From Thiogranum sp. (GTDB lineage Bacteria; Pseudomonadota; Gammaproteobacteria; DSM-19610): a stretch of DNA of 35,640 nt. The DNA lies in the NCBI GenBank assembly GCA_022340245.1, contig JAJDOI010000119.1:1-35640 (forward strand), written 5' to 3'. The translations under genes were made by a program, and so were the position numbers. This document shows, piece by piece, positions 15,607-23,813 of the stretch (its first letter is position 1; the number at the start of each line of letters is the position of its first letter). Below the pieces are notes generated by a model. That model was not told the origin of the DNA and searched no databases. It saw nothing but the letters and a program-made list of their open reading frames with translations.

Positions 15607-16002
15607 TTACCCGCTGCGGTCGAAGCGCGGGTCGCCAATGGCGAGGTTTGCAACCCTGGCGGCTTGCACCCTCATCTGCGTTTCGATGTCGGCCTTTTCC
15701 GGGTAAGCCTCCCCCAGTTGCAGTAAACGGGTCTGCCAGCGGCTGAAGTCGCCAGCCAGTTCGGCGTCGGTGCCGTGGCAACCCAACACCGTGATCACAG
15801 CATTGCCGACCTTCCAGGGGCCGTCGCCCTCAATGGGGCCGGGTACGTAGCGCAGCGCGTCCGCTACGCCGGTATCGGTCCAGAATACCGGCAGGAACAC
15901 CAGTCCGTCGTTATAGGGAATCCGTTCGATCATGATCTGTTTTTCGCCGCTGTCCCGGAAACGGATCGCCAGCGGCGCGGTAACGGAGAATAAGTCAGCC
16001 AT
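15607..16002 (-). CDS. Conserved hypothetical protein, 131 aa
   Basis: ATG at 16002. A soluble protein with the opening MADLFSVTAPLAIRFRDSGEK, a hydrophobic middle (GLVFLPVFWTD) and a helical C-terminal region. A single cysteine lies in VLGCHGTDAE. No motif is recognised and no function can be given. Its stop is 4 nt from the stop of the 106-aa gene, so the two converge without room for a terminator between them. Upstream lies the inverted repeat element at 16035-16117. Confidence 0.7.
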   Translation of the reverse strand: MADLFSVTAPLAIRFRDSGEKQIMIERIPYNDGLVFLPVFWTDTGVADALRYVPGPIEGDGPWKVGNAVITVLGCHGTDAELAGDFSRWQTRLLQLGEAYPEKADIETQMRVQAARVANLAIGDPRFDRSG

Positions 16003-16034
16003 TGCGAAAGCCTAACGATATGTTTACCAACAAC

Positions 16035-16117
16035 CGCAGGTTGGGCTGAGCGCAAGCGAAGCCCAACAGACCGGGACCAGTAACGTTGGGCTTCGCCTGC
16101 GCTCAGCCCAACCTGCG
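16035..16117. repeat. Inverted repeat element (33-bp arms), copy 1
   Basis: The arms at 16035-16067 and 16085-16117 are complementary over 33 bp with one mismatch and are separated by 17 nt. The arm core GTTGGGCTTCGC...CTCAGCCCAACC resembles a family of intergenic palindromic repeats widespread in proteobacterial genomes. It lies between two minus-strand genes. A diverged second copy is at 33312-33402. Possible roles include an mRNA hairpin or a small non-autonomous mobile element. Confidence 0.9.
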
Positions 16118-16154
16118 ACGATCCGCTGTCGAATGCGGCCCCCAGTTCGCCCGT

Positions 16155-16610
16155 TCACGAGACGCCGTCCAGCTGCTTGCTCATCAGGTAATGCTGAATC
16201 TCGTCAAACAGCAGAAAGGTTTTTTCCACGGTGTGGTAGCCATGCTGGCGATAAAAGGGCACGGCGTTTTCCCTGGCCTGGAGGATGATGCTGTGCAGCC
16301 CCAGTTCCCGTGCGGCCTGTTCCAGCGCGTTCAGCAGCAGTGAGCCGTAGCCCTTTCGTTGTTGCCCGGTATCGACTGCCATGAAGCGAATCTGGCCGGT
16401 GGCGTCGTCCACGCGGTGCAGCTGGCCGACCGCAAGCACCTGGCCCTGTCGGTTGCACACCATCCGGTGGGTACTGATAGCGTCGCTTTCGTCGCGCTCG
16501 GGCCCCTGTTGTTGCCAGGGTGCCCGCAGTACCCGCCAGCGCAGCGCATAGTACGCCGTCCACTCGGCGTCGCTGCGCGGCTCCCGCGCTTCGACCCGCT
16601 CGCTGCTCAA
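16155..16610 (-). CDS. GNAT-family N-acetyltransferase
   Basis: 151 residues from a TTG at 16610 that overlaps the TGA of the upstream oxygenase gene, suggesting translational coupling. The acetyl-CoA binding signature QQRKGYGSLLLNALEQAA (about residues 83-100) and the C-terminal NAVPFYRQHGYHTVEKTF are typical of the GNAT fold. The N-terminal part (YYALRWRVLRAPW) resembles ElaA-like acetyltransferases. The substrate is unknown. Coupling to a 2OG-Fe(II) oxygenase hints that both could modify the same target. Confidence 0.88.
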   Translation of the reverse strand: MSSERVEAREPRSDAEWTAYYALRWRVLRAPWQQQGPERDESDAISTHRMVCNRQGQVLAVGQLHRVDDATGQIRFMAVDTGQQRKGYGSLLLNALEQAARELGLHSIILQARENAVPFYRQHGYHTVEKTFLLFDEIQHYLMSKQLDGVS

Positions 16611-17212
16611 GCAAACACGACCCAGGTGGTGGCAATATATTTCACGCCCTCTTGCAGCGTGACGGCACGGTGTTCGTGCGTCCAGAATGGCGGGAACAGC
16701 ACCAGCTTGCCCTGCTCGGGTTTGATCTTGATACCTTGAAACAGGAATTCGGTTTCGCCGCCGGGCCCAGGAACGTCATTCAGATACCACAGCGCCACGA
16801 GCTGCCGCTGGCTGAATTCGTGACTTCCTCCGTCGATGTGCCAGTGATAGTGCTCCCCGGGCAGGTAGCGCTGGATGCCATAACCCATGTCCTTGAACGG
16901 GCCCTTGAAGTAGGCATATGTCTCGCGAAACTCGAGGATCGCCTGACCCAGCGAGCGGAACAGGGCCTGGTCGATGTCTTTCCAGTGCGCTTTGCCGCTG
17001 ACCACCAGGTCGGTGGTTCGCTTTACGCTGCGGTCTTCGCCGGCCAGTTGTCCGATGCGACCCTGGTATTGTTCATCGCCGGCCTGCTCGAAACGCGCGA
17101 TGGCCGTGCGGCAGATGTCTGCAGGCAGGGCATTGCGCTTTTCGAAGATGAAGGTGTCGGGCCTGACCTCGACGATGGTGCGTAGCGGTACGACGCGCTT
17201 ACTCTGTGGCAT
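16607..17212 (-). CDS. 2OG-Fe(II) oxygenase
   Basis: 201 residues from ATG at 17212; a TTG 9 nt upstream is an alternative. The prolyl-4-hydroxylase-like core carries H125 and D127 (HYHWHIDGG), distal H179 or H181 (PPFWTHEHRAV) and K191 as a possible 2-oxoglutarate ligand. The FLFQGIKIKPEQGKLVLFP segment is typical of the P4Hc/PKHD fold. The enzyme is cytoplasmic with unknown substrate. The stop overlaps the start of the acetyltransferase gene. It is the third Fe(II)-oxygenase in the dsr neighbourhood. Confidence 0.88.
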   Translation of the reverse strand: MPQSKRVVPLRTIVEVRPDTFIFEKRNALPADICRTAIARFEQAGDEQYQGRIGQLAGEDRSVKRTTDLVVSGKAHWKDIDQALFRSLGQAILEFRETYAYFKGPFKDMGYGIQRYLPGEHYHWHIDGGSHEFSQRQLVALWYLNDVPGPGGETEFLFQGIKIKPEQGKLVLFPPFWTHEHRAVTLQEGVKYIATTWVVFA

Positions 17213-17242
17213 GGGTATCAATCCGGTACTGTGCGGTGCGTA

Positions 17243-18313
17243 CTACAGTTGCTTTTCTTCGATCAGCGATTCCATATCCCGCCACGCCGTGGTCACGCGG
17301 CTGTCGTGCAGATCGAGCAAAGCGCGTGCGACCTGCGTCCAGTGTTCGCGGCCGGCGTTGATCTGCTCTTCCAGTCGACCGGTGTCATTGTACTCCACCC
17401 AGTAGCGGTAGGCCTCCAGAATGGCCGGGTAAATCTGTTTGCGCATGCCGGACAGGTTGGCAAAGTAAAAGTGCAGGGAGGGCGGGTGCGCCGAGCGCAG
17501 CAGCGCGGGCAGGGTGGACAGGGCATCGGCGAGATGGTCGCGCACCGCGCGGGCCATGAGTTCCAGGCGCGAGCGGGGGAACGAGTCGATCATGTCCCGC
17601 CAGCGCTCGCCAAGCAGTTCGCCGGCCTGCACTTCACCGATTTCATGCAGGGCCAGGGTCTCGATCTCGGTGTCGGTCATCCGCTCGAGCGCGTCTTCGA
17701 GATTGTTTTCGAAATCGTAACACCGCAGCGCGCGGCCCATGGCATTGTCCAGGCGATTCCAGCGCCATTCTTCCAGCCGTTCCCACAACATGCGCCTCAG
17801 GGATTCGCGACGTATGAAGACCTCGCTGTTTTGCGACATGGCGGGCGGCGCCGACAGGTCGCGGGCATATTCTTCGGCCGAGATGTGAATACGGTAGGCC
17901 TGGTGATCGATGTTGCGTTCCAGACGGGCGAGGTAGAAATGCGGCTTTGCCTTGGCGCCGTAACCGGCGCTGTAGATAAGCTGGTGCTTCTCCAGCGTCC
18001 TGTTGATGCTCTCGGCATCGAAGGGGTCGTAGCGTTTGCCGTCGATTTCCAGGGGGATGAACGGCTTGCTTTCAAGCGTTTCCCAGAGGTGCTCGCGCTG
18101 GGTCAGCCACTCGCCGACAGCGTCGTGCGGCAGCTTGGCCGCATAGTCGAGGCCCATCTCCCAGCGGTAGTATTCGCGCATCTTGAGCAGGTACACGCAC
18201 ATGGTGAAGTCGCTGGCAAAGCGCGCATCGGAAATGTGGCAGTTATGCTGTACGGCGCCTGGTAATGCCTGCAGCTGCTGTGGCAGGCTGGCCCGCTGTG
18301 GCTGGTCATTCAC
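17243..18313 (-). CDS. Conserved protein of unknown function, 356 aa (resembles the Sfum_1244 family)
   Basis: GTG start at 18313. The protein is soluble, highly charged and mostly helical, with many paired Arg/Glu and aromatic residues (KMREYYRWEMGLDYAAKLP near residue 45). Cysteines are few (CHISD, CVYLL and CYDFE). From memory it resembles a family annotated as Sfum_1244, found in sulfur-metabolising bacteria, but this could not be checked. It lies 31 nt upstream of the oxygenase gene in the same direction and may form an operon with oxygenase and acetyltransferase. It is similar in size to DsrS, yet the gene at 20069 is the better DsrS candidate. Confidence 0.65.
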   Translation of the reverse strand: MNDQPQRASLPQQLQALPGAVQHNCHISDARFASDFTMCVYLLKMREYYRWEMGLDYAAKLPHDAVGEWLTQREHLWETLESKPFIPLEIDGKRYDPFDAESINRTLEKHQLIYSAGYGAKAKPHFYLARLERNIDHQAYRIHISAEEYARDLSAPPAMSQNSEVFIRRESLRRMLWERLEEWRWNRLDNAMGRALRCYDFENNLEDALERMTDTEIETLALHEIGEVQAGELLGERWRDMIDSFPRSRLELMARAVRDHLADALSTLPALLRSAHPPSLHFYFANLSGMRKQIYPAILEAYRYWVEYNDTGRLEEQINAGREHWTQVARALLDLHDSRVTTAWRDMESLIEEKQL

Positions 18314-18400
18314 GGCTAATACCCGAGTAAAATAGTATGGAATTCAATGCTAGCATGATGTATTCTTTGGCGCCAGCCGAAGCTTCAGGACCGATCTGCC

Positions 18401-19006
18401 GTGCGAATCAGAAGTCGTTGGAATGACAAGAAAAAGACGCGTTCCCTGGAAGAAACCGCGGGTGCGTTGGCGTTTATTGAGTGGCGGATTGCCGCCCAGG
18501 CACTGCTCAACCTCGAGAACGAGGGCTTTCAGACAGACACCCAGTCGCAGCGGCTCGACGTGCTGCAGGAACTGTGCGCTTTCCTGATACATGTTACCGA
18601 TCGGCTGGTGCATGACGCTATGGACGAGGAACAACGTCGGCGTTTTGTTGTGGCGCTGGCCATCAAGACCGCCGACACCTACCACGACAACCGTGTCGAC
18701 AGCGAAGGGCGGGGGCAGGATTTTCGCCAGCCGTTCATTGATGTTCTCAACCAGCGCATGGCCGATTATGCCGAGTTTCGTTTCGAAGGCGACGTCCCGG
18801 GTTACGGCCTGAAACGCTACCTGGGGGAATGCGTGACTGAGACTATGGGCCCGAAGGACCGCAAGTGGATCAGCGACCAGGTGATGGAAATCGAAGTGCC
18901 GGCCATGCTCAAGACCCTGAACAAGGGCCTCGGGGACCTGCTTGGCCCGGGTCCCGCTGAAAAGACCCCGGCTGGCGGGGACGCAAACGCCACGCAGTCG
19001 TCCTGA
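18401..19006 (+). CDS. Conserved hypothetical protein, 201 aa
   Basis: GTG start at 18401 (MRIRSRWNDKKKTRSLEETA), with AGGA 9 nt upstream. The N-terminus is strongly basic and the rest is helical. The middle has the acidic and histidine-bearing stretch TADTYHDNRVD. There is no signal peptide, membrane segment or known motif. It is divergent from the 356-aa gene with an 87-nt gap and followed by a bidirectional terminator. It may be another sulfur-oxidiser-specific protein, but nothing in the sequence proves this. Confidence 0.7.
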   Translation: MRIRSRWNDKKKTRSLEETAGALAFIEWRIAAQALLNLENEGFQTDTQSQRLDVLQELCAFLIHVTDRLVHDAMDEEQRRRFVVALAIKTADTYHDNRVDSEGRGQDFRQPFIDVLNQRMADYAEFRFEGDVPGYGLKRYLGECVTETMGPKDRKWISDQVMEIEVPAMLKTLNKGLGDLLGPGPAEKTPAGGDANATQSS

Positions 19007-19029
19007 GCAGGACGTACCCGAGGCAGGCA

Positions 19030-19057
19030 AAAAAAAACGGGCCGTGAGGGCCCGTTT
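19030..19057. terminator. Bidirectional intrinsic terminator
   Basis: A run of A, then the stem AAAACGGGCC paired with GGGCCCGTTTT around a GTGA loop. With A upstream and T downstream it can terminate both converging genes (18401+ and 19078-). Confidence 0.88.
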
Positions 19058-19077
19058 TGCGATCTTGCGATCTCGCG

Positions 19078-19269
19078 TTACTTCCAGTTGGAAAAATTGT
19101 CCATGTTGCGGGCCTTGCCGTCTTCGTAACCGGCGTCGTAGGCTTCCGTCTTGTGCTGCTCTTCGCGCGGCGGGTTCAGGAGGTAGCCGCTCTGCCAGCC
19201 CTGGACGTAATCGGTGTTGATGCCTTCTTTTTCCATCTTGGTGGTAAAGTCGTAATAAGTTTGATCCAT
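19078..19269 (-). CDS. Small protein of unknown function, 63 aa
   Basis: The start chosen is ATG at 19269 because GAAGGAG lies 8 nt upstream; the frame stays open for a further 165 nt but without an equally good start. The sequence MDQTYYDFTTKMEKEGINTD continues with YVQGWQSGYLLNPP and ends EDGKARNMDNFSNWK. It is rich in tyrosine, asparagine and acidic residues and resembles no family I know. It is a monocistronic gene with its own upstream region and a terminator, so it is probably well expressed. Confidence 0.75.
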   Translation of the reverse strand: MDQTYYDFTTKMEKEGINTDYVQGWQSGYLLNPPREEQHKTEAYDAGYEDGKARNMDNFSNWK

Positions 19270-19604
19270 GGTTGCGATCTCCTTCGACAGGGTTTTGAGT
19301 CGTTGGACAGCGAACAGTTCGCTGACATAAAAATTCCGCACCACGTCCAGTGTGGTTCCGGTGAAAAAGCGGCCGCTCAACAGGGTATCTTGCCACCCGT
19401 GCGCCCGTCGGGGCCGGTCGAGACCGGCGTCCATCGAATGGCGCGCAAGTATACAGGTATATCAGGATTTCTCTATATATCCCCAGTGAGATAATACGTC
19501 TACTGTTTTGTGGGTATAAGGCGGAGCGGCCGCAAATAACCTGACTAATTTGGTAGGGAAAGTAAACTCTAATATACTAGGCTCTTTTTCGCGGGGAGAG
19601 AGAC
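19270..19604. promoter_or_regulatory. Divergent intergenic region with a good sigma-70 promoter (19550-19578, +)
   Basis: This 335-bp gap separates the 63-aa gene from the Sel1 gene. On the plus strand TTGGTA (19550-19555) and TATACT (19573-19578) are exactly 17 nt apart, a strong sigma-70 match about 26 nt before the Sel1 ATG. On the minus strand an AT-rich area at 19450-19500 could hold the promoter of the 63-aa gene, but no pair of hexamers is convincing. Nothing else is recognised. Confidence 0.7.
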
Positions 19605-20045
19605 ATGTCAGAAACGACTAACGATGACGTAGAGTTCGCCAGCGGCATGGCGGCATTCGAGGCCAGGCACTTCTCCCGGGCGGCCCAGCTGTTGTCACCG
19701 TTTGCCAGCGAAGGCAATGCCGAGGCCCAGCATCGGCTGGCAATCATGTACCAGAACGGTCTTGGCGTCGCCCAGCACGACGGACTGGCGTTGCGCTGGA
19801 TGCAGGCCGCGGCCGAAAGCGGTTACGCGGTGGCGCAGCACGGGCTGGGCTTTATGTACCTGGAAGGCGAATGCGTCGACAAGGACCCTGCCAAGGCGGT
19901 GGAGTGGTTTCAGAAGGCGGCTGACCAGGGGCTGGTCGGTTCGCTGACGACGCTGGCGATGATGTATGAAGAAGGCAAAGGCGTCGAGCAGGATATCGAC
20001 AAGGCCAACGAGTTGTACCGCGCCGCCGGCTTCGACGAGCGTTAG
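19605..20045 (+). CDS. Sel1-like repeat (TPR-related) protein
   Basis: 146 residues, ATG at 19605 after GGGGAGAGAG. Three Sel1-like repeats are visible at about residues 38-73, 74-109 and 110-145, each with the A.A...L..MY..G.GV pattern (HRLAIMYQNGLGV, HGLGFMYLEGECV, LTTLAMMYEEGKGV). No signal peptide is present, so the protein is cytoplasmic. Sel1 repeats mediate protein-protein contacts. It starts the run that includes the DsrS-like protein, glutaredoxin and siroheme synthase, and precedes the next gene by 23 nt. A scaffold role in sulfur metabolism is inferred only. Confidence 0.9.
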   Translation: MSETTNDDVEFASGMAAFEARHFSRAAQLLSPFASEGNAEAQHRLAIMYQNGLGVAQHDGLALRWMQAAAESGYAVAQHGLGFMYLEGECVDKDPAKAVEWFQKAADQGLVGSLTTLAMMYEEGKGVEQDIDKANELYRAAGFDER

Positions 20046-20068
20046 GTCGCCTCACGCAGCGCCCGGTT

Positions 20069-21205
20069 ATGGAACTCTCGGCCGAAGATGCCCTGCGTCT
20101 GAATGTCCTGCTGGCCAACCCGCTGGAGGCGGTGCGCATCGACGAGTCCTCGATGACCGTGTACGCGCTGTCCGAGCAGGGCGAAGCCAGCGTCAGCCTG
20201 AATCCGCGCGGGCGTGACGACCAGTACCTGAAAAAAGTGCGCGAGCTGCTTTCCAGCCAGGTCCTCGGCTCGCCGGGTGGATATCCGGTTTTCCTGCGCC
20301 GCTGGACCCGCATGGGACAGGCGCGCGACCACAGTCTCGAACAGTTGCTGCTGCTCGGTGAACCCGAGGCCGTGGTTGCGGTGGTGCACGCCGCCGGACT
20401 CAGCAACGAGATCGCGCGGCGGGCCTGGTGGGCCATGCCGGTGGCCGACAACGCCCGTCGCATGCTGGAGCGGGAGTGCGTCGTCAAAGGCTCCATGGGG
20501 CCGGTGCTGGCCGAATACCTGATCGAGTTTCTGCCATTCGAGACCGAACATCGCGCGATGATCGAAACGGTGCGCCTGGTTCTGCAACCGGGACTGATCG
20601 AGGCGGACATGCGCGACAAACTCTGGCGCCAGGCCAAACGCAGAAACTCCTATTACATCGGGTTTATCGACGCCATACCGGACGAGCTTCCCGAAGTCGG
20701 CCGGGCGCGTGCCGATGCCGAGACGGTACACCAGCGCCTGCAGCCGCTGGTGGAATCCGGCAACCCGGTTGCACAGCAACTGTGCCGTTGTCTGAGTGAG
20801 CGTGGCCAGGGGGTTCTGGCCACCGCCGAGGCGGTCATGAAAAAACCCACCAACCAGGACGTGGTGGTTGAATTTCTGAAATCCGTCCAGCGCTATTTTT
20901 CGGGTGTCTGCCCCAACGGGGATCCCGGCGCCGACATGCAGACCATCGTCGCCGATGCGCAGGCGCTGCTGGACGTGCCGGCCGTGTGCCCGACGACCAC
21001 CGCGGTGCAGCAGGTGCTGGCGGCATTGCCCGATTACCGCGAGGATATCGCGGCGATCCTGGCCCTGTCGTGGGTAGGGGAGCCGCTGGTCAACCCGATC
21101 TTTTCACGTACCGATGCCATCGGTTCGGTTATGCGCAAGAAGATCGAACCGGTGACCACGCTGGTTCAGCAACAGTTCGACCAGTTGCGCGGCACACGTG
21201 GATAA
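20069..21205 (+). CDS. dsrS: DsrS-like cytoplasmic protein
   Basis: 378 residues, ATG at 20069 (MELSAEDALRLNVLLANPLE). The protein is soluble, helical and lacks known catalytic motifs. Recognisable segments are GSPGGYPVFLRRWTRMGQAR (about residues 68-87), LGEPEAVVAVVHA and RRAWWAMPVADNARRMLE. From memory it matches proteins annotated as sulfur reduction protein DsrS. In A. vinosum DsrS is a cytosolic protein affecting dsr expression after transcription, encoded after dsrN and dsrR. Here it is about 9 kb from dsrA in a separate unit next to cysG. The name is a family-level recollection; without it the protein would be a conserved unknown. Confidence 0.6.
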   Translation: MELSAEDALRLNVLLANPLEAVRIDESSMTVYALSEQGEASVSLNPRGRDDQYLKKVRELLSSQVLGSPGGYPVFLRRWTRMGQARDHSLEQLLLLGEPEAVVAVVHAAGLSNEIARRAWWAMPVADNARRMLERECVVKGSMGPVLAEYLIEFLPFETEHRAMIETVRLVLQPGLIEADMRDKLWRQAKRRNSYYIGFIDAIPDELPEVGRARADAETVHQRLQPLVESGNPVAQQLCRCLSERGQGVLATAEAVMKKPTNQDVVVEFLKSVQRYFSGVCPNGDPGADMQTIVADAQALLDVPAVCPTTTAVQQVLAALPDYREDIAAILALSWVGEPLVNPIFSRTDAIGSVMRKKIEPVTTLVQQQFDQLRGTRG

Positions 21206-21279
21206 CAGTATTGTGGTCGTTTTGCTAGTATCGCCGGTGCCTGCGGGCAACGGAGCCATCATTCTCAGGTCAGGAAAAT

Positions 21280-21555
21280 ATGTCTGAAGTTATTATGTAC
21301 TGCACCCGGTTCTGTCCCTACTGTATCAGCGCCGAACGCCTGCTCAAGGCCAAGGGTGTCACGGCCAACAAAATACCCGTCGACCACGACATGGCCATGT
21401 GGGGCGAGATGGAGAAGCTTACCGGTCGCAACACCGTGCCGCAGATCTTCATTGGGGATTATCACGTCGGCGGCTATGATGATCTCGCTGGGCTCGAACG
21501 TCGGGGCGAGCTGGATGCATTGCTGGAACCGGTGTTGAGCGCCAGCAAGGCCTGA
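21280..21555 (+). CDS. grxC: Glutaredoxin (class I, CPYC)
   Basis: 91 residues, ATG at 21280 with AGGA upstream. The dithiol active site CPYC is at residues 12-15 and the cis-proline/GSH-binding segment is NTVPQIFIGDYHVGGYDDL. The length and motifs match GrxC (E. coli Grx3, 83 residues). It reduces protein disulfides and glutathionylated thiols in the cytoplasm. It lies 75 nt after the DsrS-like gene and 10 nt before cysG, suggesting joint expression with the sulfur genes. Confidence 0.95.
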   Translation: MSEVIMYCTRFCPYCISAERLLKAKGVTANKIPVDHDMAMWGEMEKLTGRNTVPQIFIGDYHVGGYDDLAGLERRGELDALLEPVLSASKA

Positions 21556-21565
21556 GGTAAACACA

Positions 21566-22996
21566 GTGGACTTTTTCCCCGTATTCCTCGATCTGGAAAA
21601 CCGCAACTGCCTGGTGGTCGGCGGCGGTAGGATCGCTGCGCGCAAGGCGGCTTTGCTGCTGCGCGCGGGTGCCGCCGTGCAGGTGGTGGCGCCGCAGCTG
21701 TGCGATGAACTTGCCGGCCTGGCGACCGACGGGCGCATTGTCCATCTGCAACGCGAGTTCGCCGACGCAGATATCGAGGGCACGGTGCTTGTGATTGCCG
21801 CTACCGACCGCGAAGCGGTAAACGGCCGGGTATCGGAACTCGCCACGGCGCGGAACATCCCGGTCAATGTGGTCGATCAGCCCGAGCTGTGCAGTTTTAT
21901 CGTCCCCTCGGTCATAGACCGCTCGCCGGTACAGGTGGCGGTATCCACGGGAGGCAGTTCACCGGTGCTGGCGCGTCTGCTGCGGGCGCGTCTGGAAAGC
22001 TACGTTCCGGCGGCCTACGGGCGTCTGGCGCGTCTGGTGGAGAGTTTTCGCGAACGGGTGAAACAGCGTTTCAGCCGCGTCGAGCAGCGCCGCCAGTTCT
22101 GGGAAAACGCCCTGCAGGGCGACGTCGCGGAGCTGCTGTTCGCCGGCCGCGACGACATCGCCCGCCAGCAGCTGGAACGCCAGCTGGCCGGAAGCGAGGA
22201 CAACCCGCATCCGGTCGGTGAGGTCTACCTGGTGGGAGCCGGACCGGGTGACCCGGACCTGCTGACGTTCCGCGCCCTGCGTCTGCTGCAGATGGCCGAC
22301 GTCGTGGTCTACGATCGTCTGGTGGCGCCACCGATACTGGAACTGGCGCGGCGTGATGCAGAGCGCATCTACGTGGGCAAACAACGCGACAATCACGCGC
22401 TGTCACAGGAAAATATCAATCAATTGCTGGTGAGACTGGCGAAAGAAGGCAAGCGCGTGGTGCGTCTCAAGGGCGGCGATCCGTTTATCTTCGGGCGCGG
22501 CGGCGAGGAGATCGCAACCCTGATGGAAAACGGTGTTGCCTTCCAGGTGGTGCCGGGTATTACCGCGGCATCCGGTTGCGCTACCTATTCGGGCATCCCT
22601 CTCACTCATCGAGACTATGCGCAGTCGGTGGTTTTCGCGACCGGCCATTTGCAGGACGGGACGGTGGACTTGAACTGGAAGGCCCTGGCACACCCCAACC
22701 AGACGATCGTCTTCTACATGGGGCTGCACGGCGTCGGCATTGTGTCCAGTCAGCTCATTACGCACGGGCTGCCCGCGGATACCCCGGTGGCGCTGATCCA
22801 GCAGGGCACCACCCAGAATCAACGTGTCGTGGTGACCACCCTGGACAGGCTGGAACAAACCGTCAGGGATGAAGCACTCAAGCCGCCGACCATTATCATC
22901 GTCGGCAAGGTGGTTGAGCTGCACAAGACGCTGCAATGGTTCACACCGCTGCCGGGCGCCGATCCCCGCCCGTTTGGCGGCACACCACACGTTTAA
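21566..22996 (+). CDS. cysG: Siroheme synthase CysG (trifunctional)
   Basis: 476 residues, GTG start at 21566. The N-terminal part (to about 210) is the precorrin-2 dehydrogenase/sirohydrochlorin ferrochelatase with NAD-binding [13 protein letters not shown]. The C-terminal part is the uroporphyrinogen-III methyltransferase with [30 protein letters not shown] and [16 protein letters not shown]. The enzyme converts uroporphyrinogen III to siroheme, the prosthetic group of DsrAB, which DsrN then amidates. Its nearness to dsr therefore makes direct biochemical sense. E. coli CysG is 457 residues. Confidence 0.97.
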   Translation: MDFFPVFLDLENRNCLVVGGGRIAARKAALLLRAGAAVQVVAPQLCDELAGLATDGRIVHLQREFADADIEGTVLVIAATDREAVNGRVSELATARNIPVNVVDQPELCSFIVPSVIDRSPVQVAVSTGGSSPVLARLLRARLESYVPAAYGRLARLVESFRERVKQRFSRVEQRRQFWENALQGDVAELLFAGRDDIARQQLERQLAGSEDNPHPVGEVYLVGAGPGDPDLLTFRALRLLQMADVVVYDRLVAPPILELARRDAERIYVGKQRDNHALSQENINQLLVRLAKEGKRVVRLKGGDPFIFGRGGEEIATLMENGVAFQVVPGITAASGCATYSGIPLTHRDYAQSVVFATGHLQDGTVDLNWKALAHPNQTIVFYMGLHGVGIVSSQLITHGLPADTPVALIQQGTTQNQRVVVTTLDRLEQTVRDEALKPPTIIIVGKVVELHKTLQWFTPLPGADPRPFGGTPHV

Positions 22997-23005
22997 TACG
23001 CCTTC

Positions 23006-23659
23006 ATGGACCCCGAGTTCTGGCACCAGCGCTGGCGGGACAACCGGATCGGTTTCCACCAGGGCGAAATCAACCCGCACCTGGTGCGCCACTGGCCCCG
23101 GCTCGGCGTCGAGCCGGGAGGACGCGTGCTGGTCCCTCTGTGTGGCAAGAGCCGCGATATGTCCTGGCTTGCCGAAAGCCACCCGGTGCTCGGCGTCGAA
23201 CTCAGTCCGAAGGCTGTCGAGGACTTCCACCGCGAAAGCAACCTGCCGGTCACGCGGCGCAATGATGAGCCGTTCGCTGTGTACCAGTCGGGGCCGGTCG
23301 CGCTGCTGTGCGGTGATTTCTTCGACTTGCAGCCTGCGCACACCCAGGGGATTGCCGCTGTGTATGACCGTGCTGCCCTGATCGCCTTGCCGGCGGACAT
23401 GCGGCCGGCGTATGCAGCCAAACTCGGCGCGTTGGTGACCTCAGGGACGCCGATGCTGCTCATCACGCTGGCATACGAGCAGGCGCAGATGGACGGTCCC
23501 CCGTTCTCGGTGGAAGCGGCCGAAGTCGAGGCGCTGTTCGCTGCAGACTGGCGGATCGAATCACTGCAACGCGACGACATACTGGAAGAGGAACCGAGAT
23601 ATCGTGAGCGCGGCCTGTCCCGGCTCGCGGAGCACGTCTATCTGCTGGCCAGGCGCTGA
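23006..23659 (+). CDS. tpm: Thiopurine S-methyltransferase family protein
   Basis: 217 residues, ATG at 23006, 9 nt after cysG. The N-terminal WHQRWRDNRIGFHQGEINP and the SAM-binding VLVPLCGKSRDMSWLAE are hallmarks of bacterial TPMT, whose usual length is about 218. The enzyme transfers a methyl group from S-adenosylmethionine to sulfur, selenium or tellurium compounds. In this context it could methylate reduced sulfur or chalcogen by-products. The position right after cysG implies co-transcription. Confidence 0.93.
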   Translation: MDPEFWHQRWRDNRIGFHQGEINPHLVRHWPRLGVEPGGRVLVPLCGKSRDMSWLAESHPVLGVELSPKAVEDFHRESNLPVTRRNDEPFAVYQSGPVALLCGDFFDLQPAHTQGIAAVYDRAALIALPADMRPAYAAKLGALVTSGTPMLLITLAYEQAQMDGPPFSVEAAEVEALFAADWRIESLQRDDILEEEPRYRERGLSRLAEHVYLLARR

Positions 23660-23709
23660 ATCCGGGGGTTCTGCGCAACATTCCCTAAATAGCCATTAAG
23701 CGTTTGAAT

Positions 23710-23773
23710 CTCAATTAATTCTCGCGTCTGCCGTTACAGGCTCTGAGGACCATCGACGCGAGAATAATTTGAG
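23710..23773. repeat. Long-spacer inverted repeat upstream of the vWA gene
   Basis: The arms 23710-23728 and 23755-23773 (CTCAATTAATTCTCGCGTC and its near complement) match at 17 of 19 positions, with a 26-nt spacer. The repeat lies 40 nt upstream of the vWA start in a 154-nt gap. It may be an operator pair, a leader hairpin or a small element; there is no U-tract. Confidence 0.7.
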
Positions 23774-23813
23774 TATTTAACGTTATATCAATGGGTTAAA
23801 GGGATGTTACGGC

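Noticed and set aside
18350-19396. Long minus-strand open frame across the 201-aa and 63-aa genes
   Set aside because: It runs through a bidirectional terminator and overlaps better-supported genes; no ribosome-binding site.
19270-19434. N-terminal extension of the 63-aa protein
   Set aside because: The extension lacks a ribosome-binding site while the inner ATG at 19269 has GAAGGAG at proper spacing.
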